A DNA stretch of 64,000 nt from Qipengyuania citrea (GCF_009828015.1 NZ_WTYG01000003.1:186001-250000); one strand, 5' to 3'; positions 27,531 through 35,590 are shown, numbered from the stretch's first letter. Numbers and translations: made by a program. The notes: generated by a model from the sequence alone, not told the origin.

Positions 27531-30361
27531 CAGAAAGTCACCCTCACGCCGCCCTTCATGGTCCAATTGTACTCTTCATATTGATACAGGTTACGCCCGC
27601 CGCCGAACCTATTGTAGGCGAAGTACTTGGCATTGTTGATGTTCACCCATTCGTAGAACAGCTGAACGGAATCGGTCACGCGGTACTTGGCCGACAGGTC
27701 GAGCTGGAAATGGTCGTCGACATAACGGTCGAGATCGCTCGTGTCGGACAGCTCGTCGAGATACTTGTCGCGGTATGTGCCCGACAGCCGGATATCGATC
27801 GGGCCCTTGTCGTATCCGACCGAGAAATTGGCGGTGTGTTTCGCCGTCGCAGGCAGCGGGATCGATCGCGGTCCCTCGCTGGCCAGCGTGGTCACCGTGC
27901 CATCGGCATCGGTGAAGGTGTAGTTCGCCTGCACCACGACGCCGTCGAGCGTGCCGGAAAAGGCCTGCGAAAAGCCCAGTTCGATACCGAAGATGTCCGC
28001 TTCGTCGCCGTTGCGGGCGATTGTCGCTTCGTCGAAGGCGATACCGCGGAAGCTGCCCGCGACATCGGTGTTCACATCGACGATGAAATTGTCGAGGCTC
28101 TTGTAGAAGACCGATGCGTGCAGCGCGCCGGTCGCGCTCATGTAATACTCTGCCGCAGCGTCGAAATTCCAGGCTTCGGTAGGCAGCAGCGCGGGGTTGC
28201 CGAATTCACCGCTGCGTTCGCCGTCATCGGCTTCCTCGACCGCGAAATGGGGCGCCTGCTGGAACGGCGATGGCCGCACGATCGAACGGTAGAAGCCGGC
28301 GCGCAGCACCAGATCGGTTTGCGGTTCGTACCGCAGGTTGAGGCTGGGCAGCCAGTGATCGTAATTCTTGTCGATCGAGACCGGGGACACGAGGACCGTG
28401 TCATCAGCCGCGATCGACCCGTCGGGCAGCGTCCCGTCTTCCTCGACCAGCAGGACGTTGTTGCCCACCAGCGTGTTGTCCGTGTGCTCGTAACGCAGGC
28501 CATAGACCACGCGCAGGTCCGCGCTTTCCCAGCGGCCGAGCAAATAGCCGGCCATGATGTCTTCAGCGACTGCAAAATCCTCGACCGCGCTGTCGAACGC
28601 GCTGTCGATTTCCTGCAATTCGAAATCGCCGAAATTGGCGCGGAAGAAGTCGGACCCTTCGGTGAAACCTGCAACCGGCCCGATACCGGTCAGGCGATAG
28701 GTCTGTCCTTCGCCCAACGCGTCGTTTAGCGTCATGGCGTCGTTTTCGTAGAACTCGACGTTCGCGTCATAGGTCTTGTCGCGCCAGCGGCCCTTGAAAC
28801 CCACCTGTACGGTGAACTCGCCATTGTCGGCGGCGAAGCGGCGTCCCAGGTCGAATTTGGCGGCCCATTCCTCGTCCTGCGCATCCGACAACGCGACGAA
28901 TTCGATATCGTTCAGCGCATAGGCACCGGGGTCGGTGAAATCGCTCGTCGGATCGGTGACGCTGTACAGCGGAATGCGCGGATCGGCGAAGTCGAGAGCG
29001 ACGCCGAACCCTTCTTCCTCATATTCGCGTTCGAATGCGATGGGATCGAGGCTGCCGTTCTCCCGCTCGCTCGATTTTGCCCAGCTCGCCGAATAATTGG
29101 CGAACCAATCACCCCAATCGCTTTCGCCGCCGAAAACGAGCGAACGGATCTTCTGCGATTCGAAGCGGTCCTTGACGTCGCGCTCGACGGTAATCGCCGC
29201 GTCCTCGTCGGGGTCGGGATCGGTGTCGCTGTAACCGACCGTCCTGCCTGCACCCGTAACGATCGCATCGCCGAGATCGAAGATCAGGCGCCGGCGGCTC
29301 TCCTGGTCGTCGAACTGGCTGTAGACGCCGCGGGCATACAGTTCGGTGCTGTCGCCCGCGCGAAGGTCGAGGCCGAGCGTCGCACTGATACGTTCGCGTT
29401 CGACATCGTAGTCGCGGTATTCGAGATCCTCGGCATAGATGACGCCGTCGTCCTCCTCCCACCCGTCGGCTTCGATATTGTCGGTCTCGAAGGTGCGGCG
29501 GTAATAGCTGACGCCGCCCGAAATGCCGAAATTTTCGCCGATCCGGGTGGCGAAATCCAGGCTTCCCTTGGGGCTTATCTCACCGGCGTAATCGTTATAG
29601 CTGCCTTCGACCTTGGCGGTCAGAAGGCGCGTCTTGCGGTCGAACGCACTGGTGGTCTCAATCTCGACCGACGCGCCGATCGTGTCGGCATCCATATCGG
29701 GCGTGAGCGATTTCTTCACTTCGATCGATTCGATGATGTCCGAAGATACGACGTCGAGCGCGACCGCGCGAATATCGGCCTCTGGCGACGGCAGGCGCAC
29801 GCCGTTGAGCGATGAAGAGACGAGATCGGGCGACAGGCCGCGGACCGATACGAAGCGGCCCTCGCCCTGGTCGTTGAGGACATTGATGCCGGGCAGGCGG
29901 CGCAGGCTTTCGGCGACGTTCTGATCGGGAAACTGGCCGATCGCGTCGCGTGTCAGCACGTCGGACACGCCATCAGCTTCCTTCTTACGCGACAGGGCGC
30001 TCGAAAGGTTCGCGACCTGGCCCACGACCAGGATCTCATCGTCGCCAAAGCCGGTCATCGCGATCTCTGCGCGCACCGTGCCGGTGGCCGGGACGGTAAT
30101 CGCGCGCCTGACCGTTTCCGCCCCGACATAGCTGATTTCGAGCGTGTAATCGCCGGCCGGAACGTCTGCGAAGAGGAACGAGCCATCGCGCTCGGTCGCG
30201 GTCACGCGGTCGATCTCGACGATGCGCACCTGCGCGCTGCGCAGCGCGATGGTGTCGGTGGCATCGGATACGGTGCCGGCAAGATCGCCGGCCTGCGCCA
30301 TGCCGGGAAGTGCCAGCGCCGCAATGGCAGCCCCGGCAAGAAGCGTATTCCTGATTTTCAT
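27530..30361 (-). CDS. TonB-dependent receptor with N-terminal carboxypeptidase-regulatory-like domain (phytase operon)
   Basis: The 943-residue outer-membrane receptor has a signal peptide ending AQA at about residue 24. The Ig-like CarboxypepD_reg domain spans about 26-105 (GTVSDATD, FADVPAGDYTLEISYVG). TonB box DEILVVG (about 107-113) follows. The plug has GQFPDQNVAESLRRLPGI and RFVSVRGLSPDLVSSSLNGVRLP, then the barrel ending in RVTF. This CarboxypepD_reg/plug form is typical of receptors for sugars and other organics rather than siderophores. One-base overlap with the phytase makes phytate or lower inositol phosphates the likely ligand. A dyad and an 11-base direct repeat lie upstream. 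Confidence 0.93.
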   Translation of the reverse strand: MKIRNTLLAGAAIAALALPGMAQAGDLAGTVSDATDTIALRSAQVRIVEIDRVTATERDGSFLFADVPAGDYTLEISYVGAETVRRAITVPATGTVRAEIAMTGFGDDEILVVGQVANLSSALSRKKEADGVSDVLTRDAIGQFPDQNVAESLRRLPGINVLNDQGEGRFVSVRGLSPDLVSSSLNGVRLPSPEADIRAVALDVVSSDIIESIEVKKSLTPDMDADTIGASVEIETTSAFDRKTRLLTAKVEGSYNDYAGEISPKGSLDFATRIGENFGISGGVSYYRRTFETDNIEADGWEEDDGVIYAEDLEYRDYDVERERISATLGLDLRAGDSTELYARGVYSQFDDQESRRRLIFDLGDAIVTGAGRTVGYSDTDPDPDEDAAITVERDVKDRFESQKIRSLVFGGESDWGDWFANYSASWAKSSERENGSLDPIAFEREYEEEGFGVALDFADPRIPLYSVTDPTSDFTDPGAYALNDIEFVALSDAQDEEWAAKFDLGRRFAADNGEFTVQVGFKGRWRDKTYDANVEFYENDAMTLNDALGEGQTYRLTGIGPVAGFTEGSDFFRANFGDFELQEIDSAFDSAVEDFAVAEDIMAGYLLGRWESADLRVVYGLRYEHTDNTLVGNNVLLVEEDGTLPDGSIAADDTVLVSPVSIDKNYDHWLPSLNLRYEPQTDLVLRAGFYRSIVRPSPFQQAPHFAVEEADDGERSGEFGNPALLPTEAWNFDAAAEYYMSATGALHASVFYKSLDNFIVDVNTDVAGSFRGIAFDEATIARNGDEADIFGIELGFSQAFSGTLDGVVVQANYTFTDADGTVTTLASEGPRSIPLPATAKHTANFSVGYDKGPIDIRLSGTYRDKYLDELSDTSDLDRYVDDHFQLDLSAKYRVTDSVQLFYEWVNINNAKYFAYNRFGGGRNLYQYEEYNWTMKGGVRVTF

Positions 30362-30455
30362 TATTGCCCTCCGCTATCGTTGAGAGCCGCCTAGGCGCGC
30401 AGTTTGACTGCGATATTTCCGCATCGCGTCGGTTTGCGGACAATTGCGCGTGCGC

Positions 30456-30471
30456 TGACGCGGTTGCGTCA
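30456..30471. promoter_or_regulatory. Inverted repeat in the divergent region between the phytase-receptor operon and the helicase
   Basis: TGACGC and GCGTCA form a perfect 6-bp dyad with 4 bases between (ggtt), 95 bases before the receptor start on the minus strand. Nearby, an 11-base direct repeat AAAGTGCGGGC occurs at 30473-30483 and 30516-30526. No PHO-box direct-repeat pattern is obvious. The 271-base gap 30362-30632 holds no gene. It may be an operator of either divergent gene. Confidence 0.35.
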
Positions 30472-30632
30472 CAAAGTGCGGGCTGCGTGCCGCGCGCCAT
30501 TTCGGCCTGCGCAAGAAAGTGCGGGCCAAACGCTCCAATTGCGTGTAGGGGCGCCTCCGACTGCGGGCAGTGCCCGCGCCGCGACCAGCCGGGCACCCCC
30601 CGCCCGTGCATACGCGCAACCGAAAGAATACC

Positions 30633-32507
30633 ATGCCCCTTTCCAACCTCCCGCCGGTTATCGGCGAGGCTTTGAGCGCCCGTGGCTACGACGCGCTTAC
30701 CCCCGTCCAGCAGGCCGTGACCGAACCCGAAGCGCACGGGCGCGACATGATCGTTTCCGCGCAAACCGGGAGCGGCAAGACCGTGGCCTTCGGCCTGGCG
30801 CTTGCTCCCGAACTGCTCGACGCGGTTGGCGGCACGCCCTTGTCGGAGAAGCCGCTGGCACTGGTGATCGCGCCGACGCGCGAGCTCGCGCTACAGGTCA
30901 GCCGCGAACTCGGCTGGCTCTATGCGGGCGCCGGACTACGCATCGCCACCTGCGTCGGCGGGATGGATGCCAGCAAGGAACGCCGCGCATTGCGCGCCGG
31001 TCCGGCGATCGTCGTCGGGACCCCCGGCCGCCTGCGCGACCATCTCGAGCGCGGCGCGCTCGACCTGTCGGGCCTGGTCGGCGTGGTGCTCGACGAAGCC
31101 GACGAGATGCTCGACATGGGGTTCCGCGAAGATCTCGAGGAAATCCTCGATGCGACTCCCGATACGCGCCGCACGCTGCTGTTCTCCGCCACCATGCCGC
31201 GCCCGATCGAACGGCTGGCCGAACGCTACCAGCGCAACGCACTGCGCCTGTCACTTGCCGGCGAGACGCGCGGGCATGGCGACATCGCCTATCAGGCAAT
31301 CACCGTCGGCCCGTCGGAGATCGAGAACGCGGTGGTCAACCTGCTGCGCTTCCACGAGGCGGAAACCGCGATCTGTTTCTGCGCCACGCGCGAAAGCGTG
31401 CGCCGCCTGCATGCCACGCTGCAGAACCGCGGCTTCGGCGTCGTCGCGCTGTCGGGCGAGCATTCGCAGAGCGAGCGCAACCAGGCGCTGCAGGCGCTGC
31501 GCGACCGGCGCGCGCGGGTCTGCGTGGCCACCGATGTCGCCGCGCGCGGGATCGACCTGCCCACGCTCAGCCTGGTGATCCATGTCGAAATCCCGCGCGA
31601 TGCCGAGACGTTGCAGCACCGTTCGGGCCGCACCGGCCGGGCGGGCAAGAAGGGCACCGCCGCGCTGGTGGTGCCGTACAACCGCCGCCGCCGGGTCGAG
31701 GGCATGCTGCGGGGCGCGCAGATCGAGGCCGAATGGCTCGACGCACCGACCCCCGAGGCGATCCGCGCGAAGGACCGCACGCGGCTGATCGAGCGGCTGA
31801 CCGAACCGCGCGAGTTCGACGAATACGAGCGCGAGCTCGGCGCCCAGCTGATGGCGAAGATGTCGCCCGAGGACATCGCCACCGCGCTGGTCCAGACGCT
31901 GCGCGCCGAGATGCCCGCACCCGAGGAGCTGATCGCCAACACCCCCGAGGCGCGCGACCGGGCGAAGGCCGAACGCCACCGTCCCGGCTTCGAGGACGTG
32001 GTGTGGTTCCGCATGAGCATCGGCCGCCGCCAGAACGCCGAACCGCGCTGGCTGCTGCCGCTGATCTGCCGCCGCGGGCACATCACCCGCAACGAGATCG
32101 GCGCGATCCGCATCGGCCAGCACGAGAGCTGGTTCCAGGTCCCGCGCCCGATCGCCGCCAAGGTTGCCGAGACCGTCACCCGCACCGCCTCGCCCGAGGA
32201 CGAGCAGGACGAGATCATGATCGAGGAGGCCCCCGACGGCCCCCGCATCGAAGCCCGCGAGAACCGCCGCAAGCACGCCGATGGCGGCGGCCGGGTCGAT
32301 CCCCGCCCCGCCGGCCGCGGCCCCCACCGCAAGCCCGGGGGCAAGCCGCCCTTCAAGAAGGGCAAGCCCGGAAGCGTCAAACCCGGCGCAGGCAAGGGCG
32401 CGGGCGCGGGCGGCAAGCCCTTTGCCGGCAAGCCCTTTGCCGGAAAGCCCAAGTTCAAGGGCAAGCCGAAAGGCAAGGGCAAACCCGCAGGTCCGCGCGG
32501 CGACTGA
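30633..32507 (+). CDS. DEAD-box RNA helicase with DbpA-type RNA-binding domain and basic tail
   Basis: The ATP-dependent RNA helicase has 624 residues. The Q motif is near GYDALTPVQ (18-26), Walker A AQTGSGKT at 43-50, PTREL 81-85, TPGR 130-133, DEAD 154-157 and SAT 185-187. Motif VI is HRSGRTGRAG. A C-terminal domain around 455-520 (DVVWFRMSIGRRQN ... ICRRGHITRNEIGAIRI) matches the DbpA/CsdA RNA-recognition fold. The tail of about 60 residues is Lys/Gly/Pro-rich and contains a 15-base tandem duplication at 32412-32441. Likely roles are ribosome assembly or mRNA decay in the cold. It is convergent with the stress protein gene. Confidence 0.93.
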   Translation: MPLSNLPPVIGEALSARGYDALTPVQQAVTEPEAHGRDMIVSAQTGSGKTVAFGLALAPELLDAVGGTPLSEKPLALVIAPTRELALQVSRELGWLYAGAGLRIATCVGGMDASKERRALRAGPAIVVGTPGRLRDHLERGALDLSGLVGVVLDEADEMLDMGFREDLEEILDATPDTRRTLLFSATMPRPIERLAERYQRNALRLSLAGETRGHGDIAYQAITVGPSEIENAVVNLLRFHEAETAICFCATRESVRRLHATLQNRGFGVVALSGEHSQSERNQALQALRDRRARVCVATDVAARGIDLPTLSLVIHVEIPRDAETLQHRSGRTGRAGKKGTAALVVPYNRRRRVEGMLRGAQIEAEWLDAPTPEAIRAKDRTRLIERLTEPREFDEYERELGAQLMAKMSPEDIATALVQTLRAEMPAPEELIANTPEARDRAKAERHRPGFEDVVWFRMSIGRRQNAEPRWLLPLICRRGHITRNEIGAIRIGQHESWFQVPRPIAAKVAETVTRTASPEDEQDEIMIEEAPDGPRIEARENRRKHADGGGRVDPRPAGRGPHRKPGGKPPFKKGKPGSVKPGAGKGAGAGGKPFAGKPFAGKPKFKGKPKGKGKPAGPRGD

Positions 32508-32525
32508 CCCGCGGACCCGCCGGGT

Positions 32526-33344
32526 TCAGTTGGTCATCAGCAGGGGAATGCGCACGTCGGACAGCATCCGGCGTGTCGCCCCGCCGAAGATCCGTTCGGT
32601 CAGCCGCGTGCGGCCATAGGCGCCCATCACGATCAGCCCCGCCTTGCGCGCTTCCGCCGCGCCCAGCAGCGTCGCCGCGACATCCTTGTCGCCGCATTCG
32701 AGCTCGACCATCTCGCAGGCGATCCCGTGCCGCGAGAGGTAGTCCGCCCCCTTCACCGGCGGCAGGTCGAGCGCATCGGCCGACTTGCCCGTTTCGCCGA
32801 CCGTGGCGAGATAGACCGCCCCCGCTTCGCGCAGCAGCGGCAGCGCCGCCTTGAGCGCATGCGATGCCTCGGCCGATCCGTCCCACGCGACCAGTGCGGG
32901 CGCACCGGTCTCGAAGCGGGTGCAGGTTTCTGGCAGGACCAGCACGGGGCAATCGGCGGTCAGCGCCAGCTCGCCCGCAGTGAAGGACGGCGTGCCCTTG
33001 GCGGTATGCGCATCGCGCGCGCTGATCACGATGAGATCGCTGAGCGAGGATTCGCGCAGCATCGCGAGCGCGACCGGGCCGGCGGATTCGACCCAGTTCC
33101 ACGACACGCCCTCGTTCGCGAGGTCGGTCAGCGTCCGCTCGCGCAGCTTCGCGGCTTCCTCGCGCCAGACGGGGACCATGGCGGCGAAGGCGGCGCCGTG
33201 GAAGTCGATGGTCGCCGCGGCTTCATAGGGCATGGCGTGCAGCAGCGTGAGATGCGCATCGAACTGTCGCGCCAGATCGAGCGCGGCATCGAGCCGGCCG
33301 GTGAAAGCCTCGTCATCGGCGGCGTTGAACAGGATCGTCTTCAT
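32526..33344 (-). CDS. Universal stress protein, two Usp domains
   Basis: At 272 residues it is a tandem of two UspA folds (about 1-140 and 148-272). The second domain carries the ATP-binding pattern GAYGRTRLTERIFGGATRRML near the C-terminus. The first has a degenerate version (ISARDAHTAKGTPSF). The ATG at 33342-33344 has gggaga upstream. Usp proteins bind ATP or nucleotides and support survival under stagnation or low oxygen. A perfect FNR/FixK box and a -10 element lie upstream in the right geometry, so oxygen-controlled expression is likely. Confidence 0.93.
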   Translation of the reverse strand: MKTILFNAADDEAFTGRLDAALDLARQFDAHLTLLHAMPYEAAATIDFHGAAFAAMVPVWREEAAKLRERTLTDLANEGVSWNWVESAGPVALAMLRESSLSDLIVISARDAHTAKGTPSFTAGELALTADCPVLVLPETCTRFETGAPALVAWDGSAEASHALKAALPLLREAGAVYLATVGETGKSADALDLPPVKGADYLSRHGIACEMVELECGDKDVAATLLGAAEARKAGLIVMGAYGRTRLTERIFGGATRRMLSDVRIPLLMTN

Positions 33345-33401
33345 TGATCGTCTCCCAGCTTGCGGTCCGGCCGGTGGGCCGAGTCCCCGCTTGATGCGGC
33401 C

Positions 33402-33442
33402 AGTATAGCAGCTGTCCGACACCGCTCCTTGATCGAGATCAA
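33402..33442 (-). promoter_or_regulatory. FNR/FixK box and -10 element upstream of the universal stress protein gene
   Basis: TTGATCGAGATCAA at 33429-33442 is a perfect FNR/FixK palindrome (TTGAT-N4-ATCAA). On the minus strand TATACT at 33402-33407 is a good -10 hexamer. A start site about 7 bases further (near 33395) would put the box centre at about -40.5, the position of a class II FNR activator site. The only gene in the right orientation is the universal stress protein, whose start is 85 bases away. Confidence 0.7.
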
Positions 33443-33501
33443 TTCGCGCGCATTCATGGACCGCGAAACGCGCGCCCGAAAAGCGTGACCTTCACCGCGC
33501 A

Positions 33502-33993
33502 TCATGCCCGCCCCGCAGCCGCGCGCGTGCGCGAGAGCAGCACAAGAAGCGCGGTTTCATCGGGCTTGCGGACCACGCCGGCATAGCGCCCGCCGCGCAG
33601 CATGACCTGCCACAGCCCGGTCGCCACCCGCCATTCGAGCTCGGGGATCGTGACCTTCCGATCGGCCTGCCTCGCCGCGCGCGCTGCCGCCAGTGCCGCC
33701 TCGAGCCGCGCCCGCCCCGCCTCCGAACGCACCGACCCCAGCGCCACGTCCCACGCCGCCGCAAAGCCATGCGCCCCGGGCCGCGCGCGCAGGCGATAGG
33801 CGGTCTCGCGCGCCATCGAAACGCCGCGCGCTGCCGCCGCGACCGAGCGCGTCGCGGCGAGATGCCCGATGAACTCCGCCTGCCGCACGGGCGTCCATCC
33901 ATCGGCGCGATGACGCAGCGGGACGGCGTGGAACGGCGGGATAGTAATGGAGGGCCTGCGCGGACGCGCGGAGCGCGGTGGGTAGTGCTTCAT
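33502..33993 (-). CDS. Hypothetical protein with a helix-turn-helix-like segment
   Basis: The 163-residue protein is very basic and Ala/Arg-rich. Residues about 33-75 (WTPVRQAEFIGHLAATRSVAAAARGVSMARETAYRLRARPG) read as a homeodomain-like helix-turn-helix, as in small DNA-binding or terminase-small-subunit-like proteins common in sphingomonads. The rest is helical with a cluster of Ala/Arg. No enzymatic motif is seen. The gene stands alone between the stress-protein promoter region and the repeat-bearing segment. Role unknown; a DNA-binding protein is the best guess. Confidence 0.6.
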   Translation of the reverse strand: MKHYPPRSARPRRPSITIPPFHAVPLRHRADGWTPVRQAEFIGHLAATRSVAAAARGVSMARETAYRLRARPGAHGFAAAWDVALGSVRSEAGRARLEAALAAARAARQADRKVTIPELEWRVATGLWQVMLRGGRYAGVVRKPDETALLVLLSRTRAAAGRA

Positions 33994-34064
33994 CCGAGAG
34001 GATAAGGCACGGGACAGGGTGTGTAGGAAAGCCCTGCCACCACGGCGTCAGCCCAGCCCACTTC

Positions 34065-34089
34065 GTCATCCCAGCGAAAGCTGGGATCG
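34065..34089 (+). repeat. REP-like hairpin, copy 1
   Basis: A 25-base element with arms ATCCCAGC and GCTGGGAT around a GAAA tetraloop, preceded by GTC. The same element is found at 34148-34172 in direct orientation and at 34495-34519 inverted. It looks like a dispersed intergenic REP of alphaproteobacteria. No RAYT transposase is nearby. Confidence 0.75.
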
Positions 34090-34147
34090 CCCTCGGCCCA
34101 GCCCCACCAAGGCAGCCAGCCCCGCCACGTCAACTCTGCCCCGCCAT

Positions 34148-34172
34148 GTCATCCCAGCGAAAGCTTGGATCG
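34148..34172 (+). repeat. REP-like hairpin, copy 2
   Basis: Same 25-base hairpin as at 34065, with one change in the 3' arm (GCTTGGAT), which leaves a G-U pair in the stem. It ends 8 bases before the stop codon of the GIY-YIG gene. Confidence 0.75.
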
Positions 34173-34179
34173 CCCGCAA

Positions 34180-34464
34180 TCAAAGCACCACGTCGAACAG
34201 ATCGTCCCACGCAGGGTTCACACCCTCGATCAATTCGATCTTCCACGCACGCTTCCACGCCTTCATCGCTTTTTCGCGTGCGATCGCGTCTCCGATGCTG
34301 TCATGCTCTTCTGCATAAACGAGCCGCTTAAGCCCGTACCGGCGGCAGAAGGCCGAGCCCTTCCCTTCCCGATGTTGTATGATCCGCCGAGAGAGGTCGG
34401 CGGTCACACCGATATACAGCACGCCATCCTTGCGGTCGCTCATGATGTAGACCCACGCGCTCAT
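34180..34464 (-). CDS. GIY-YIG nuclease family protein (UPF0213-like)
   Basis: The 94-residue protein is a bare GIY-YIG domain: VYIM (GIY position) at about 5-8, VLYIGVT (YIG) at about 15-21, then the conserved Arg in LSRRIIQHREGKG and the catalytic-type Glu in AIAREKAMKAWKR. Free-standing GIY-YIG proteins of this class are widespread and their biological target is mostly unknown; some are nucleases on branched DNA. It is flanked by inverted copies of a REP-like hairpin (34148-34172 and 34495-34519), so it may have spread with the repeat as a unit. Confidence 0.92.
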   Translation of the reverse strand: MSAWVYIMSDRKDGVLYIGVTADLSRRIIQHREGKGSAFCRRYGLKRLVYAEEHDSIGDAIAREKAMKAWKRAWKIELIEGVNPAWDDLFDVVL

Positions 34465-34494
34465 GCGCCCCGACAGCTAGCCGCGCGCGTCGAG

Positions 34495-34519
34495 CGATCC
34501 CAGCTTTCGCTGGGATGAC
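34495..34519 (-). repeat. REP-like hairpin, copy 3 (inverted)
   Basis: The reverse orientation of the 25-base hairpin at 34065 and 34148, with perfect arms and the tetraloop read as TTTC on the plus strand. It begins 30 bases upstream of the GIY-YIG start codon. It is followed directly by the motif that also precedes the gene at 35199. Confidence 0.75.
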
Positions 34520-34526
34520 CGAGATG

Positions 34527-34542
34527 GGGTGGAAAGCGGACG
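34527..34542 (+). repeat. Direct repeat A, copy 1 (gggtggaaagcggacg)
   Basis: A 16-base sequence found again at 35163-35178. Each copy lies 20-21 bases before the start codon of a small gene (34564 and 35199). It may be part of a dispersed intergenic element. Confidence 0.6.
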
Positions 34543-34563
34543 TCGCGAAGATATAGCCTAAGT

Positions 34564-35040
34564 ATGGAAGATCACGACTTGGAACCAACCTCGATGCTTC
34601 GCTATATTGCTGCTTACTTCGCGGTGAAGCTAGCCGCTGCCGGTGCGCTGCTACTGTATGCAATGAACTTCGATGGCGAGCCGTCGATTCCATCGACAGG
34701 AATTACGATCATAGCAGTTGCATTGTCAGTCGGCTGGTTCGTTAAAGCCGAGAACCGTCCCATGCCAGGTATAGAACGGTTGCGGTTTGCCTTCGGCAAT
34801 ACAGTAGCTGAGTTGGTTCTCACCTTTGCTTGGGGCTCGACCGTGTTCTGGCTAACGGATGCCTCCTTTGGCTGGGAAGGCCTTAGCCAAATACTGGGCG
34901 GTGACGGCGACCCTGAAGCAGCGAAGGTTGGCTTAGTCATCGGGATCACGTTTGGCTTGCTGCCAACCCCAATCTTTAGTGCCCTCTTTGGATGGTCGAT
35001 GACGAAAAGCCTTCCAAAAACGGCGGCCCACATCCATTGA
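34564..35040 (+). CDS. Small four-helix membrane protein, possibly ABZJ_00895 family
   Basis: The 158-residue protein has four hydrophobic segments: about 11-35 (MLRYIAAYFAVKLAAAGALL), 45-62, 78-100 and 122-145. A conserved-looking loop WFVKAENRPMPGIERLRFAFGN follows the second. The shape and loop resemble the uncharacterised ABZJ_00895 family, but I cannot confirm it. Base composition is more AT-rich than the neighbours (for example tta, aat and gtt codons), suggesting transfer. It is bounded by short direct repeats on both sides. Confidence 0.55.
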   Translation: MEDHDLEPTSMLRYIAAYFAVKLAAAGALLLYAMNFDGEPSIPSTGITIIAVALSVGWFVKAENRPMPGIERLRFAFGNTVAELVLTFAWGSTVFWLTDASFGWEGLSQILGGDGDPEAAKVGLVIGITFGLLPTPIFSALFGWSMTKSLPKTAAHIH

Positions 35041-35057
35041 GCATTACTCCTTGCGGA

Positions 35058-35071
35058 CCACAATCGGGTCG
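35058..35071 (+). repeat. Direct repeat B, copy 1 (ccacaatcgggtcg)
   Basis: A 14-base sequence found again at 35577-35590. Each copy lies 17-21 bases after the stop codon of a small, lower-GC gene, so the two genes are framed by the same pair of repeats (A before, B after). Confidence 0.55.
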
Positions 35072-35162
35072 GCAGTAGAAAGGCGAGTTTAGGCAGTGAC
35101 CAGGTTGAAGCTGCCTGGCCGTTCTGAAGGTCGCCTGGCGGCAACGGGAACGGCGAGATTTA

Positions 35163-35178
35163 GGGTGGAAAGCGGACG
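35163..35178 (+). repeat. Direct repeat A, copy 2 (gggtggaaagcggacg)
   Basis: Identical to 34527-34542. It lies 20 bases before the ATG at 35199. Confidence 0.6.
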
Positions 35179-35198
35179 ATGCGGCATTACAAAGAAGC

Positions 35199-35555
35199 AT
35201 GGCAGAAAGTGTCGATCCGCGAGAATTATTCCAGCGAGTAAAGGGGCTGTGGCCCCAGTCGGTGGTGTTTGGCGATGACCCTCTGGTTGTTCTTAACGCG
35301 ATCTATTGGCCGCTTGAGGAACGTCTCGGCAATGATGATGATGAATGGCTTAGTTTAGGAGCTTGGGCATTTCATCAGGGAATACACGAAATGGCCGAGG
35401 TGGTAGCTGCAAACTCAGAATCGACGGTCTCCCCGCGAGAGATGAGATTTTCGACTTTTGATCGGTGGATCCGCTTCAATCTTGAAGGCGACAATAGCTG
35501 GGCTGAGGAATTAGCCGAATGGCTGTCGAAGCGAGAAAGGTCGGCTGTCAGGTAA
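35199..35555 (+). CDS. Hypothetical small acidic protein
   Basis: At 118 residues it is acidic and helical, rich in Trp and Glu (LWPQSVVFGDDPLVVLNAIYWPLEE, DRWIRFNLEGDNSWAEELAEWL). There is no membrane segment or signal. No family is recognised. Codon use and AT content differ from the surrounding high-GC genes, as for its neighbour at 34564, which suggests recent acquisition. It is framed by direct repeats A (before) and B (after). It is convergent with uvrC, 53 bases apart. Confidence 0.5.
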   Translation: MAESVDPRELFQRVKGLWPQSVVFGDDPLVVLNAIYWPLEERLGNDDDEWLSLGAWAFHQGIHEMAEVVAANSESTVSPREMRFSTFDRWIRFNLEGDNSWAEELAEWLSKRERSAVR

Positions 35556-35576
35556 CGCTGCAAACCTGCCCAATGT

Positions 35577-35590
35577 CCACAATCGGGTCG
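35577..35590 (+). repeat. Direct repeat B, copy 2 (ccacaatcgggtcg)
   Basis: Identical to 35058-35071; it follows the stop codon at 35555 by 21 bases and ends 18 bases before the uvrC stop. Confidence 0.55.

Noticed and set aside
30362..30632. PHO box in front of the phytase operon
   Set aside because: No direct repeat of CTGTCAT/TGTCA type with the right 11-base period was found; only an inverted repeat and an unrelated direct repeat.
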